From assembly GCA_023440705.1 (NCBI GenBank), contig JAEXRP010000100.1, forward strand, positions 1-64,000: a stretch of 64,000 bases of DNA, in the 5' to 3' direction. The notes below the pieces were generated by a model that saw only the letters and a program-made list of their open reading frames with translations, had not been told where the DNA came from and made no database searches. The position numbers were made by a program, and so were the translations under genes. Shown piece after piece: positions 35,415-44,194 of the stretch (its first letter is position 1; the number at the start of each line of letters is the position of its first letter). Source of the stretch: Soonwooa sp023440705 (GTDB lineage Bacteria > Bacteroidota > Bacteroidia > Flavobacteriales > Weeksellaceae).

Positions 35415-35465
35415 ATAACAAAGGCTGTTTCGCAATGAAGCAGCCTTTTTGTTTTTTATGGTTTA
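35415..35465 (+). repeat. 51-bp direct repeat, copy 2, terminator adjoining msrB
   Basis: It is identical to 28598-28648 in 50 of 51 positions. In the plus direction the stem is followed by a T-rich tail and would end the surface-protein transcript. The right edge lies 5 bases from the msrB stop codon. Confidence 0.85.
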
Positions 35466-35469
35466 TAAT

Positions 35470-35982
35470 TTAATCTTTTTCAAAATCCAAACTTATGGAA
35501 TTCATGCAATAACGTGTTCCTGTTGGTGGTGGTCCATCATTGAAAACATGCCCAAGATGCGAATCGCAACGCTTGCACAAAACTTCGATTCGCTCCATGC
35601 CGTGCGAAGAATCTCTTTTATAAATGACACCTTCTTTATCAGCTTCGAAAAAACTTGGCCATCCGCAAGAACTTGCAAACTTTGATGTAGAACGGAAAAG
35701 ATGATTGCCGCAAACCGCACAGTAATAGTCGCCAATAGCATCAAAATCGTTATACTTCCCAGTGAAAGGTCTTTCGGTTGCAGCTTCTCGCGCTACCGCA
35801 TATAAATCGGGAGGAAGAATTTTCTTCCATTCGTCATTACTGACATTTAATTTAGTTCTATCCGTTCGTGAAAAGTAAGGATTATCTTGGTGTTCCATTG
35901 TTTTGGTAGTTTTAATAGGTTGTTGCGTTTGACTACAATTAATCAAACTTATAAAAATTAGAAATGAAGAAATAAATTTCAT
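35470..35982 (-). CDS. msrB: Peptide-methionine (R)-S-oxide reductase, lipoprotein form
   Basis: Repairs methionine-R-sulfoxide in proteins. The 170-residue product has a lipoprotein signal with the lipobox Cys at residue 16 (ISLINCS), so it is attached to a membrane and acts in the cell envelope. The domain has the zinc CxxC pairs CAVCGNH and CKRCDSH, the motif SSCGWPSFFEA and the catalytic Cys in RYCMNSISLDF. It starts 9 bases after the acyl-CoA dehydrogenase gene ends, so the two may be co-transcribed. Confidence 0.96.
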   Translation of the reverse strand: MKFISSFLIFISLINCSQTQQPIKTTKTMEHQDNPYFSRTDRTKLNVSNDEWKKILPPDLYAVAREAATERPFTGKYNDFDAIGDYYCAVCGNHLFRSTSKFASSCGWPSFFEADKEGVIYKRDSSHGMERIEVLCKRCDSHLGHVFNDGPPPTGTRYCMNSISLDFEKD

Positions 35983-35991
35983 TGTACAAAT

Positions 35992-37350
35992 TTAGACAAA
36001 AGCACTGAAGCCTGTAATAGCGCGACCAACAATTAATGAATTGATTTCTTTAGTGCCTTCATAAGAATAAATCGCCTCAGCATCTGCAACAAATCGTGCC
36101 ACATTATGTTCCAACAAAATCCCGTTGCCGCCCATAACTTCCCGCGAACGACTTACAATATCTCGCATTCTCATCGTACAAAAAACCTTTGCTAAAGAAG
36201 CATGTTCGTCTTTTAAGATTCCCTCATCTTGCATTTCGGAAAGTCGGAAAACCATTGTTTGCATCGCTGTTAAATTGGACAACATTTCCACCAAATGTCC
36301 TTGTATCATTTGGAAACTTGCAATCGGTTTACCAAATTGTTTTCTTTCACGCGTATATTCGAGAGCATTTTCGTAGGCGCCACGCGACAATCCAACAGCC
36401 ATCCAAGCGACACCGGCTCTAGTCATTTGTAAAACCTTAGCGGTATCTTTAAAAGAATTAGCGTTTTCTAATTTATTTTCGTCAGTAACAAAACAATCCG
36501 TCAACGTTATCAAACCATTTTGTACAATACGAAGCGCCATTTTTCCTTTGATTTTTTCGACTGCAAAACCAGCATTATCTTTTTCGACGATAAAACCTTT
36601 AACCTCATCACTATCGACATCGCGTGCCCAAATGATAATAACATCTGCAAAGGTTGCGTTTCCAATCCATTTTTTCTGTCCATTGAGAATCCAACCGCCA
36701 TCAACTTTTTTACAAGTTGTCGTCAATCCTCCTGCAGCACCAGAACCAACTTCGGGTTCCGTCAATCCAAAAGCACCAATCTTTTCAAATTTTTGCATAG
36801 CGGGAAGCCATTTTTCTTTTTGAGCTTCCGAGCCACACATATAGATTGATCCCATTGACAATCCAGATTGTACACCAAAGAATGTTGCAATGGACGCATC
36901 AACACGTGCCATTTCCATTGCTAAAATTCCTTCCATTAAAAATGGTAAATTCGGGCAACCATAACCATCATAAGTCACACCACAGATATTTAATTCTCTA
37001 AATTTTTCAATTAACTGAAATGGAAATTCGTCGTGAAGCCAATAATCGTTAACCAACGGCTTTACTTCTTTTTCCATAAAAGCACGAACTTTTAACTGAA
37101 TTTCTCGATGCTCGGGACTTAAGGTGTGATTAACATCATAAAAGTCACCATCTATTTCGGGAAGGATTTTTTCTTTTTTGTTAGGATCCATCATCTTCAT
37201 CATCGCGCCTAATTGTTTTTCGCTTAAATGAGAAACATTGTTAACCAATTTTGGAAGATCAACTTTAGAAGAAATTTCAGAAATTTTTTCGATGTCCAAA
37301 TGACGAAGAAGTTCTATTATATTTTTGATTTTAGAAAATGTAGAAGACAT
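35992..37350 (-). CDS. Acyl-CoA dehydrogenase (glutaryl-CoA dehydrogenase-like)
   Basis: FAD enzyme of acyl-CoA oxidation. The 452-residue protein has an unusual N-terminal extension of about 60 residues, then the acyl-CoA dehydrogenase fold: FGLTEPEVGSGAAGG (flavin site, near 194), WIGNATFADVIIIWARD, the RKQFGKPIASFQMIQ motif near 335 and YSYEGTKEINSLIVGRAITG at the C-terminus, whose Glu in YEGT is the catalytic base in the glutaryl/isovaleryl-type branch. The exact substrate cannot be read from sequence. A palindrome lies 24 bases upstream of the start. Confidence 0.9.
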   Translation of the reverse strand: MSSTFSKIKNIIELLRHLDIEKISEISSKVDLPKLVNNVSHLSEKQLGAMMKMMDPNKKEKILPEIDGDFYDVNHTLSPEHREIQLKVRAFMEKEVKPLVNDYWLHDEFPFQLIEKFRELNICGVTYDGYGCPNLPFLMEGILAMEMARVDASIATFFGVQSGLSMGSIYMCGSEAQKEKWLPAMQKFEKIGAFGLTEPEVGSGAAGGLTTTCKKVDGGWILNGQKKWIGNATFADVIIIWARDVDSDEVKGFIVEKDNAGFAVEKIKGKMALRIVQNGLITLTDCFVTDENKLENANSFKDTAKVLQMTRAGVAWMAVGLSRGAYENALEYTRERKQFGKPIASFQMIQGHLVEMLSNLTAMQTMVFRLSEMQDEGILKDEHASLAKVFCTMRMRDIVSRSREVMGGNGILLEHNVARFVADAEAIYSYEGTKEINSLIVGRAITGFSAFV

Positions 37351-37373
37351 AAGCTGTGATTTTGAAAAACAAA

Positions 37374-37388
37374 GAACAAATTTTGTTC
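37374..37388. promoter_or_regulatory. Perfect 15-base palindrome upstream of the acyl-CoA dehydrogenase gene
   Basis: GAACAAA and TTTGTTC flank one central base. It lies 24 bases before the start codon, where a repressor or activator could act. It may also be chance in AT-rich DNA. Confidence 0.3.
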
Positions 37389-37568
37389 CTAAAGTTCAGC
37401 ATTAAGAAGTCTTCAGCCAATACAATCAAAACAATTATATTTTACAAAACACAGATTTTCAATCATTTAAAATTGTAAACTAAGCTTTACAACTAAAAAA
37501 CAAAAAGCTTACAAAAAGAAGATTTCAGTTTGGTTTTAGCTTTATCACAATTCTAAAATCCAAATATT

Positions 37569-38471
37569 ATGAAATCAATTATTAAAATCTCAATCGCAGC
37601 AGCTTTTATTAGTTTAAGTGTTATCTCATGTAAAAAACACGAAACAGGAGAAGCTTCCACAATGGAAATGTCTAACGCAGAAATGCCAACTACAGATAGC
37701 GCTTCAGTTGCGGCATCTCAACAAGTTGAAGGAAAAAAATTCATTAAAACTGCCAACATTGATATGGAAGTTAAGAATGTCTATGATGCTTCTGTTGCTA
37801 TCGAAAAATCTTTGGTGAAATTGGGCGGTTTTGTTACGAAAAGTCAAATGAAAGCGCAAACGGTTTCAGAACGAACATTCAACACCTCTGATACAGAAGC
37901 GACTTTAGTTCGAAAATATCAAAATGAAAACACGATGCAAGTTCGGGTTCCGACTGAATTTTTAGGAGATTTCTTAAATGATATTAACCAAAATAAATTG
38001 TTTCTAAATGCAAGAATTATCAATGCAGATGATGTTACCGCAAATATTGCTCTAGCAAAACTAGATGCGCAACGTCAACAAAAGAACGAAGAAAACATCA
38101 ATCAACTGAAAGCCAACAAAGATAAAGTTGAACTTGCCGACGACAATTATCGCGAAGCCAACGACCAAAAGGTTGCCAACATCAATATTGCTGACCAACT
38201 GAAATATAGCACTGTTGACATTTATCTAAAAGAACCAAATGTTAGTGTCGCGCAAATCCCAATTGCAAACACGCAAAACTATGATAATCAATTTAAAAGC
38301 AACTTTGGGTTCGAATTAAAAAATGCTTTGGTCGAAGGATTTTATATGATTCAGCAGATTGTGGTTTTCTTGGTTTCTATTTGGCCAATTTTACTAATAA
38401 TTGCAGGTTTAATATATTTAAACAAAAAGAAATTTTTCTTGAATCGTTTTTCGAAAGAGCAAAAATCATAA
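37569..38471 (+). CDS. DUF4349 lipoprotein
   Basis: The 300-residue product has a lipoprotein signal (lipobox Cys at residue 21 in LSVISCKK), a long extracytoplasmic domain of the DUF4349 type (KTANIDMEVKNVYDA near 60, LVKLGGFVTKSQMK near 82, MQVRVPTEFLGDFL near 122), a coiled-coil stretch near 160-205 and one C-terminal membrane segment (about 255-283) followed by basic residues. The family function is unknown. It is preceded by a 218-base divergent intergenic region. Confidence 0.88.
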   Translation: MKSIIKISIAAAFISLSVISCKKHETGEASTMEMSNAEMPTTDSASVAASQQVEGKKFIKTANIDMEVKNVYDASVAIEKSLVKLGGFVTKSQMKAQTVSERTFNTSDTEATLVRKYQNENTMQVRVPTEFLGDFLNDINQNKLFLNARIINADDVTANIALAKLDAQRQQKNEENINQLKANKDKVELADDNYREANDQKVANINIADQLKYSTVDIYLKEPNVSVAQIPIANTQNYDNQFKSNFGFELKNALVEGFYMIQQIVVFLVSIWPILLIIAGLIYLNKKKFFLNRFSKEQKS

Positions 38472-38477
38472 TAAAAG

Positions 38478-38503
38478 TTCCGTCTATCGAGGCGGAATTT
38501 TTT
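38478..38503 (+). terminator. Terminator after the DUF4349 gene
   Basis: TTCCGTCT and AGGCGGAA pair with one G-T wobble around a 4-base loop, followed by a run of T. Confidence 0.75.
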
Positions 38504-38714
38504 AATTAAAGTAAACCACAAAAGTTATCTAATTTTAAAGATACAATAACCTAAACATAATTCTTAAAAGCATTTGATGATTTACTTTAAGTTAAAGCTT
38601 TGGTCGCAAATCCATTTCTTTTATGGTTAATAGACTTTTATTGTTAAAATTCATCTTTTGAAAAAATGAAATTAAAAGCATAAAAATCTGCAAGCTCATC
38701 CGACGAATTTTCAG

Positions 38715-38722
38715 TAAATTTG
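38715..38722 (+). promoter_or_regulatory. Candidate -7 box of pgi
   Basis: TAAATTTG is a full TAnnTTTG match, 22 bases before the ATG. It supports the ATG over a GTG two codons upstream. The 210 bases before it show no other feature. Confidence 0.5.
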
Positions 38723-38744
38723 TAGATTAAAAACATTTGTGATT

Positions 38745-40394
38745 ATGCTTCCAAAAATTAATCCGTCACATACCAATGCTTGGGAAGACTTAGAAAGTCA
38801 CTTTGCGAACAACGATTTTGAATTGAGAACACTTTTCAAATACAATCCAGAACGCTTCAAAGAGTTTTCTCTTGAAACGGAAGATTTACTATTTGATTAC
38901 TCGAAAAACCTTATCGATTCGCGCACTTTGGATCTGTTGTTAAAATTAGCAGAAGAGACGCAATTAAAGGAAGCCATCGGACAAATGTTCGCTGGTGAAA
39001 AAATCAACGAAACTGAAAACAGAGCCGTTCTGCATACTGCTTTGCGCGATTTTTCGGAAACACCAATTTTGGTAGATGGCGAAAACATAAAACCTGCTAT
39101 CAAAAAGGTTTTGAACCAAATGAAATCTTTTTCAGAAAAAGTAATTTCTGGCGAACACAAAGGCTTTTCAGGAAAAGAAATTACGGATGTTGTTAACATC
39201 GGGATTGGCGGTTCAGACCTTGGTCCGGTGATGGTTTGTTCAGCTTTGAAGCATTTTAAAACACGTTTGGACGTTCATTTCGTTTCGAATGTTGACGGCA
39301 ATCATATTGCTGAAGTTCTTAAAAACTTAAATCCAGAAACGACTTTATTTATCATCGCTTCTAAGACATTTACCACGCAAGAAACCATGACCAACGCGCA
39401 GTCTGCAAAAGATTGGTTCTTGAAATTTGGAGCAAATGAAGCTGATGTTGCTAAGCATTTTGTTGCGCTTTCTACAAATACAGAAAAAGTTAATGAATTC
39501 GGAATTTTAGCCGAAAATACTTTTGAGTTTTGGGATTGGGTTGGCGGTCGTTATTCTTTGTGGAGTGCGATTGGATTAAGCATTGTTTTAGCAGTTGGTT
39601 ATGATAATTTCGAACAATTATTAAAAGGTGCCGAAGCAACAGATATTCATTTTAAAACTAAAGATTTTAAAGAAAACATCCCTGTATTAATGGGACTTTT
39701 AGGGATTTGGTACCGAAATTTTTACGCAGCAGGAACTTACGCTATTTTACCTTATTCTCAATATCTAGATCGTTTTGCGGCTTATCTACAACAAGGCGAC
39801 ATGGAAAGTAATGGGAAATCGGTGGACAGAAATGGGGATTTTGTAGAGTACGAAACAGGACCTATTATTTGGGGCGAACCTGGAACAAACGGACAACACG
39901 CATTTTATCAATTAATCCATCAAGGGACAGAATTGATTCCATCGGATTTTATTGCGTTTTCAAAATCTTGCAATGATGTATCTGATCATCAAGATAAACT
40001 TTTAGCTAACTTTTTCGCTCAAACCGAAGCTTTAGCATTTGGAAAAACCGAAGAAGAAGTTTTAGTTGAGTTAGAAAACCAAGGTCTTTCTGAAGAAGAT
40101 ATCGAAAAACTTATCAATTATAAAATATTTGTTGGGAATACGCCAACCAATTCTATATTAATCAAAGAATTAACACCATACACTTTAGGACAATTAATTG
40201 CTTTTTATGAGCATAAGATTTTTGTACAAGGTGTCATTTGGAATGTGTTCAGTTTTGACCAATTTGGTGTTGAGTTAGGAAAAGTATTAGCCAACAAAAT
40301 TCTATCAGAATTAAAAGACAATCAAGAGGTTACAAGCCACGACTCATCAACTAATGCATTGATGAATTATTATAAGAAATCTAAACTATGTTAA
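38745..40394 (+). CDS. pgi: Glucose-6-phosphate isomerase
   Basis: Interconverts glucose 6-phosphate and fructose 6-phosphate in the cytosol. The 549-residue length is that of the classical family. The signatures are present: NIGIGGSDLGPVM near residue 148, SKTFTTQETMTNA near 206, DWVGGRYSLWSAIGLS near 265, QQGDMESNGKS near 347, GEPGTNGQHAFYQL (near 377) with the catalytic His, and the C-terminal FDQFGVELGK. Its last 7 bases overlap the methyltransferase gene. Confidence 0.98.
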   Translation: MLPKINPSHTNAWEDLESHFANNDFELRTLFKYNPERFKEFSLETEDLLFDYSKNLIDSRTLDLLLKLAEETQLKEAIGQMFAGEKINETENRAVLHTALRDFSETPILVDGENIKPAIKKVLNQMKSFSEKVISGEHKGFSGKEITDVVNIGIGGSDLGPVMVCSALKHFKTRLDVHFVSNVDGNHIAEVLKNLNPETTLFIIASKTFTTQETMTNAQSAKDWFLKFGANEADVAKHFVALSTNTEKVNEFGILAENTFEFWDWVGGRYSLWSAIGLSIVLAVGYDNFEQLLKGAEATDIHFKTKDFKENIPVLMGLLGIWYRNFYAAGTYAILPYSQYLDRFAAYLQQGDMESNGKSVDRNGDFVEYETGPIIWGEPGTNGQHAFYQLIHQGTELIPSDFIAFSKSCNDVSDHQDKLLANFFAQTEALAFGKTEEEVLVELENQGLSEEDIEKLINYKIFVGNTPTNSILIKELTPYTLGQLIAFYEHKIFVQGVIWNVFSFDQFGVELGKVLANKILSELKDNQEVTSHDSSTNALMNYYKKSKLC

Positions 40395-41218
40395 AAAGGA
40401 ATCTTTTTTATAAACTATCACCAAAATATCGTTTTTTCGTTAGAAAGCTATACTTCTCTCCTATTGACTTTTATGAAGGCATTACTGGTAAAAGAGAAAA
40501 GTATATTCCTAAAAAAGGAGATATTTTTATTGGACCTGGCGATTTTAAACAAAAGGGACAAGAACAATTATCCTTACTTAAAAAATACATAGCGCTAAAG
40601 CCTAATGACAAAGTTCTAGATATAGGTAGCGGTATGGGTAGAACTGCCATTCATCTAACAAAATATCTAAATACGGATGCTACATACGATGGTTTTGATG
40701 TGGTAAAAAAAGGGGTAAATTGGTGTCAAAAAACAATTAGCAAAGATTTTCCGAATTTTAAATTTCAGTTCGTTCCATTAAATAATGATCTATATAATGA
40801 GTACGAAGGAAAAGCTGAAAATTTCAAATTCCCATATCAAGATAATTTGTTTGATAAATCTTTTTTATTCTCGGTGTTTACACACATGAGAGTTAATGAA
40901 ATTGATAACTATCTTAAGGAAATCCAACGTGTCTTAAAAATAGATGGAATGTGCTTGGCGACATTCTTTATTTATAGAAAAAATGAAGATTTGAGTAAAT
41001 TCCCTGGATTTAAATTTCCTTATGAAAAAGAAGGCTACCGTCTACTCGACGAAAAAGTACAAGGTGCAAACATTGCGCTCGAATATTCTTTTTTAGAAAA
41101 AATGATACAAGATGCGGGTCTCGAAATCGAACAGCACATAGTTGGTTTTTGGAGAGATTTTAGTCTCGATAGAAAAGATCGAGATTTTCAAGATGTCTTG
41201 ATTTTAAAAAAGAAGTAA
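40388..41218 (+). CDS. Class I SAM-dependent methyltransferase
   Basis: The 276-residue soluble protein has the SAM-binding motif I VLDIGSGMGRTAIHL near residue 73, an acidic residue at the end of strand 2 (GFDVVKKG), and FDKSFLFSVFTHM near 156, the equivalent of motif IV/post I. The N-terminal 50 residues are basic and the substrate is unknown. The start codon overlaps the end of pgi, so it is translated with it, yet a link to sugar phosphate metabolism is not implied. Methylation of a surface sugar or small molecule is possible. Confidence 0.85.
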   Translation: MLKRNLFYKLSPKYRFFVRKLYFSPIDFYEGITGKREKYIPKKGDIFIGPGDFKQKGQEQLSLLKKYIALKPNDKVLDIGSGMGRTAIHLTKYLNTDATYDGFDVVKKGVNWCQKTISKDFPNFKFQFVPLNNDLYNEYEGKAENFKFPYQDNLFDKSFLFSVFTHMRVNEIDNYLKEIQRVLKIDGMCLATFFIYRKNEDLSKFPGFKFPYEKEGYRLLDEKVQGANIALEYSFLEKMIQDAGLEIEQHIVGFWRDFSLDRKDRDFQDVLILKKK

Positions 41219-41253
41219 AAAGAATCTAATATAAAAAGTAAAAAGAAAGAAAA

Positions 41254-42138
41254 ATGGCGCAAATCTTAGACGGACTAAAAGTCTCAAAAGAAATTAAACA
41301 AGAAATCCGCGAGGAAGTCGAAAAAATTTTGGCTAGCAAAAGACGTGCTCCACACTTAGTTGCCATTTTGGTTGGTAACAATGGCGCAAGTAAAGCTTAT
41401 GTCAACAGCAAAGTGAAAGATTGTGAAGAAGTTGGTTTTAGTTCAAGTTTAATCAAATTTCCAAGTACAGTTTCAGAAGCTGAACTTTTAGAAAAAATTG
41501 ATGAGCTTAACAAGTCCAAAGCAGTTGATGGTTTTATTGTTCAATTACCTTTACCAAAGCAAATTGACCAAGAAAAAATCATTATGGCGATTGATCCTAG
41601 AAAAGATGTGGATGGTTTTCACCCAGAGAATTTCGGGAAAATGGCTTTAGAAATGGACACATTTTTACCAGCAACTCCTTTTGGAATTTTGACTTTGCTA
41701 GAGCGCTACAATATTGAAACAAAAGCAAAAAACTGTGTAATTATTGGTCGTAGTCGCATCGTTGGAAAACCAATGAGTATTTTGATGGGGAGAAAAGATT
41801 TCCCAGGAAATTCGACTGTGACGTTGACGCATTCTTACACACAACATATAGAAGAATATACTAAAAAAGCAGATATCGTGATTACCGCCCTAGGCGATCC
41901 ACACTTCCTAAAAGGAGATATGATCAAAGAAGGCGCTGTAATTATTGACGTTGGTATTACACGTGTTGACGACGACTCAGAAAAAGGTTATCATCTTGCA
42001 GGCGACGTAGACTTTGACAGTTGCGCTGCAAAAGCAAGTTGGATAACACCAGTACCAGGTGGTGTTGGTCCCATGACACGAGCGATGTTAATGAAAAACA
42101 CGATTATCGCTTATAAAACTTCAGTTTATAATGACTAA
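41254..42138 (+). CDS. folD: Bifunctional methylene-tetrahydrofolate dehydrogenase/cyclohydrolase
   Basis: Interconverts methylene-, methenyl- and formyl-tetrahydrofolate with NADP. The 294-residue length fits. Visible motifs are the catalytic-region S-KAYVNSKVKDCEEVG (Tyr and Lys near residues 50-54), VQLPLPKQID near 98, the signature PATPFGILTLLERY near 146, VIGRSRIVGKPMSILM near 165 and TPVPGGVGPMTRAML near 270. It overlaps queE by 8 bases. Confidence 0.98.
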   Translation: MAQILDGLKVSKEIKQEIREEVEKILASKRRAPHLVAILVGNNGASKAYVNSKVKDCEEVGFSSSLIKFPSTVSEAELLEKIDELNKSKAVDGFIVQLPLPKQIDQEKIIMAIDPRKDVDGFHPENFGKMALEMDTFLPATPFGILTLLERYNIETKAKNCVIIGRSRIVGKPMSILMGRKDFPGNSTVTLTHSYTQHIEEYTKKADIVITALGDPHFLKGDMIKEGAVIIDVGITRVDDDSEKGYHLAGDVDFDSCAAKASWITPVPGGVGPMTRAMLMKNTIIAYKTSVYND

Positions 42139-42763
42139 AGAACAAGAAGATTTATTATTAAAAGAAGGTAAAATGCTCCCAGTGATGGAGCATTTTTACA
42201 CTATTCAAGGAGAAGGATTTCATGCTGGGAAAGCAGCTTATTTTATTAGATTAGGTGGTTGCGACGTTGGCTGTCATTGGTGTGATGTTAAAGAAAGTTG
42301 GGATCCAACACTTCATCCACTAATGTCAACCGAAGAAATCGCGGAAACCGCAGCCAAATATTGTAAAACTATAGTATTAACTGGTGGCGAACCCTTGATG
42401 TGGAATTTAGATTTATTAACGTCTAAATTAAAATCACTTGGTTGCACCATCCATATCGAAACTTCTGGCGCTTATCCGATGTCGGGACAATTGGATTGGA
42501 TTACATTATCTCCTAAAAAGACAGGCTTACCATTAGATGATATCTACAAAGTAGCTAACGAATTGAAAGTCATTGTATTTAACAACAATGATTTAAAATT
42601 TGCTGAAGAACAAGCTGCAAAGGTAAATCCTAACTGCGAATTGTTTCTACAAAGTGAATGGAGTAAAAAAGATGCTAATTATCCGAAGATAACCGACTTT
42701 ATATTGGAACATCCAGAATGGCGTTCCTCAATCCAAACGCATAAATACTTAAATATTCCTTAA
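42131..42763 (+). CDS. queE: 7-carboxy-7-deazaguanine synthase
   Basis: Radical-SAM enzyme that makes the 7-deazaguanine core of queuosine. The 210-residue protein has the YTIQGEGFHAGKAA N-terminal element, the cluster-binding CDVGCHWCD (CxxxCxxC, near residues 44-51), VLTGGEPLMW near 96 and the short barrel typical of QueE. In combination with tgt in the same window it indicates that the organism makes queuosine. Translation is coupled to folD. Confidence 0.95.
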   Translation: MTKEQEDLLLKEGKMLPVMEHFYTIQGEGFHAGKAAYFIRLGGCDVGCHWCDVKESWDPTLHPLMSTEEIAETAAKYCKTIVLTGGEPLMWNLDLLTSKLKSLGCTIHIETSGAYPMSGQLDWITLSPKKTGLPLDDIYKVANELKVIVFNNNDLKFAEEQAAKVNPNCELFLQSEWSKKDANYPKITDFILEHPEWRSSIQTHKYLNIP

Positions 42764-42799
42764 AAAAAACATTATATTAGCGGATTGATTACAATGTAG

Positions 42800-44167
42800 A
42801 TGCAGAAACTCCGATATTCTCGATATTTTAAAAGCCTTATGATACTATTAGATATGATTCTAGTAGCATCCGTTTTTGTGATATTTTATTATCGAAATTT
42901 TGAATGGAAATACGACTCAGTTGAGATTGAGCAAAATCTACTTTCTACAGCATTACTATGTTTATTTTGGATACTATTGAGCGGCCGTACTCGATTATAC
43001 CACGTCCCAAGAAGCTTAACATTTACGAGCTACCTCGAGAGGATTATTGTTCACATCTTCATTTTCTTTTTGGGTGTCATTCTACTAGGAAAGGTAAGTA
43101 ATAACGAATTTTTAAAAACAGAACGTTTCTATCTTGCTGGCTTTATGCTTCTAGTAATGATACCTTTTAAAAGTTTGGTTTTTTCTCTTTTAAAATACAT
43201 TAGAACTTTAGGAAAGAATCACCGAAATATCATGTTAATCGGAGAAAATGCATCAATTGAAATTTTAAAAGAGATTATTGAAACTAGACCTGACTATGGC
43301 TACAAAATTTATGATTATCCTCATTCTAGAATTGATATTAATGATTTAATAGCTTTTTGGAAGAAAGAAGGAATTCATACTGTTTTTCTTCCCTCAGAAA
43401 ATTGTTTAGACGCAGATTTAGAAAGAAAAATTTTTCTAGCAGCGGAAAGTAACAAAGTCATTATTTCATTAGTGCCAAATATCATCCAGAATAATTTTTT
43501 TGAATACGATATTAACTATATTGTAACCTTACCAATCCTATCTCCTACTAAATATCCATTGGATTATTTTACAAATGCGTTATTAAAGAGATGTTTTGAC
43601 ATTGTCTTTTCAGTAGTTGTTTTATTCGGGATTTGCTCTTGGTTATTTCCTATTATTGCTATTTTAATAAAGTTAGACAGTAAAGGTTCTATCTTTTTTA
43701 AGCAAAAGCGTTATGGTTTTCATGAAGAAATTTTTGAGTGCTGGAAGTTCCGTACAATGGTCAACAACGCAGATTCCACAACCAAAACAACAGAAGTCGG
43801 TGATAAACGCATTACTAAACTTGGAAAATTTCTTCGAAAATCTAGCATTGACGAACTGCCACAATTTATTAACGTTTTTAAAGGCGAAATGTCTGTTATC
43901 GGACCACGACCACACATGCTTTTAGTTGACGAATTTTACAAACCAAAGATTAGTCGTTACAGCATTCGAAGTCTTGTAAAGCCAGGAATAACAGGACTTG
44001 CCCAAGTCAATGGACTACGTGGTGATGATGGCGATATGAACATCCAAATGAAAAAAAGAGCACTTGCCGACGCTTTTTATGTAAAAAACTGGAGCTTTAG
44101 CCTAGATTTTGTTATTATTCTCAAAACCATATACTTGGTAATTGTTGGAGATAAAAATGCACGATAA
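42800..44167 (+). CDS. Polyprenyl-phosphate sugar phosphotransferase
   Basis: Transfers a sugar 1-phosphate from a nucleotide sugar to undecaprenyl phosphate to begin exopolysaccharide, capsule or O-antigen synthesis (WbaP/WcaJ type). The 455-residue protein has four N-terminal membrane segments (about 12-120), a CoA-binding-like domain near 140-230, one more membrane helix near 273-295, and the C-terminal catalytic domain with KQKRYGFHEEIFECWKFRTM, SSIDELPQF and MSVIGPRPHM. It is a lone initiating enzyme here; no other polysaccharide genes are in the window. Confidence 0.9.
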   Translation: MQKLRYSRYFKSLMILLDMILVASVFVIFYYRNFEWKYDSVEIEQNLLSTALLCLFWILLSGRTRLYHVPRSLTFTSYLERIIVHIFIFFLGVILLGKVSNNEFLKTERFYLAGFMLLVMIPFKSLVFSLLKYIRTLGKNHRNIMLIGENASIEILKEIIETRPDYGYKIYDYPHSRIDINDLIAFWKKEGIHTVFLPSENCLDADLERKIFLAAESNKVIISLVPNIIQNNFFEYDINYIVTLPILSPTKYPLDYFTNALLKRCFDIVFSVVVLFGICSWLFPIIAILIKLDSKGSIFFKQKRYGFHEEIFECWKFRTMVNNADSTTKTTEVGDKRITKLGKFLRKSSIDELPQFINVFKGEMSVIGPRPHMLLVDEFYKPKISRYSIRSLVKPGITGLAQVNGLRGDDGDMNIQMKKRALADAFYVKNWSFSLDFVIILKTIYLVIVGDKNAR

Positions 44168-44194
44168 TTTCCACAAAAAGTTTAATTTTACAAA

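Larger units (their letters stand above)
35150..35469. other. Intergenic region of about 320 bases between the surface protein gene and msrB
   Basis: No ORF or RNA gene is apparent. It holds a minus-strand terminator and copy 2 of the 51-bp direct repeat; the rest is unstructured AT-rich sequence. Confidence 0.6.
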
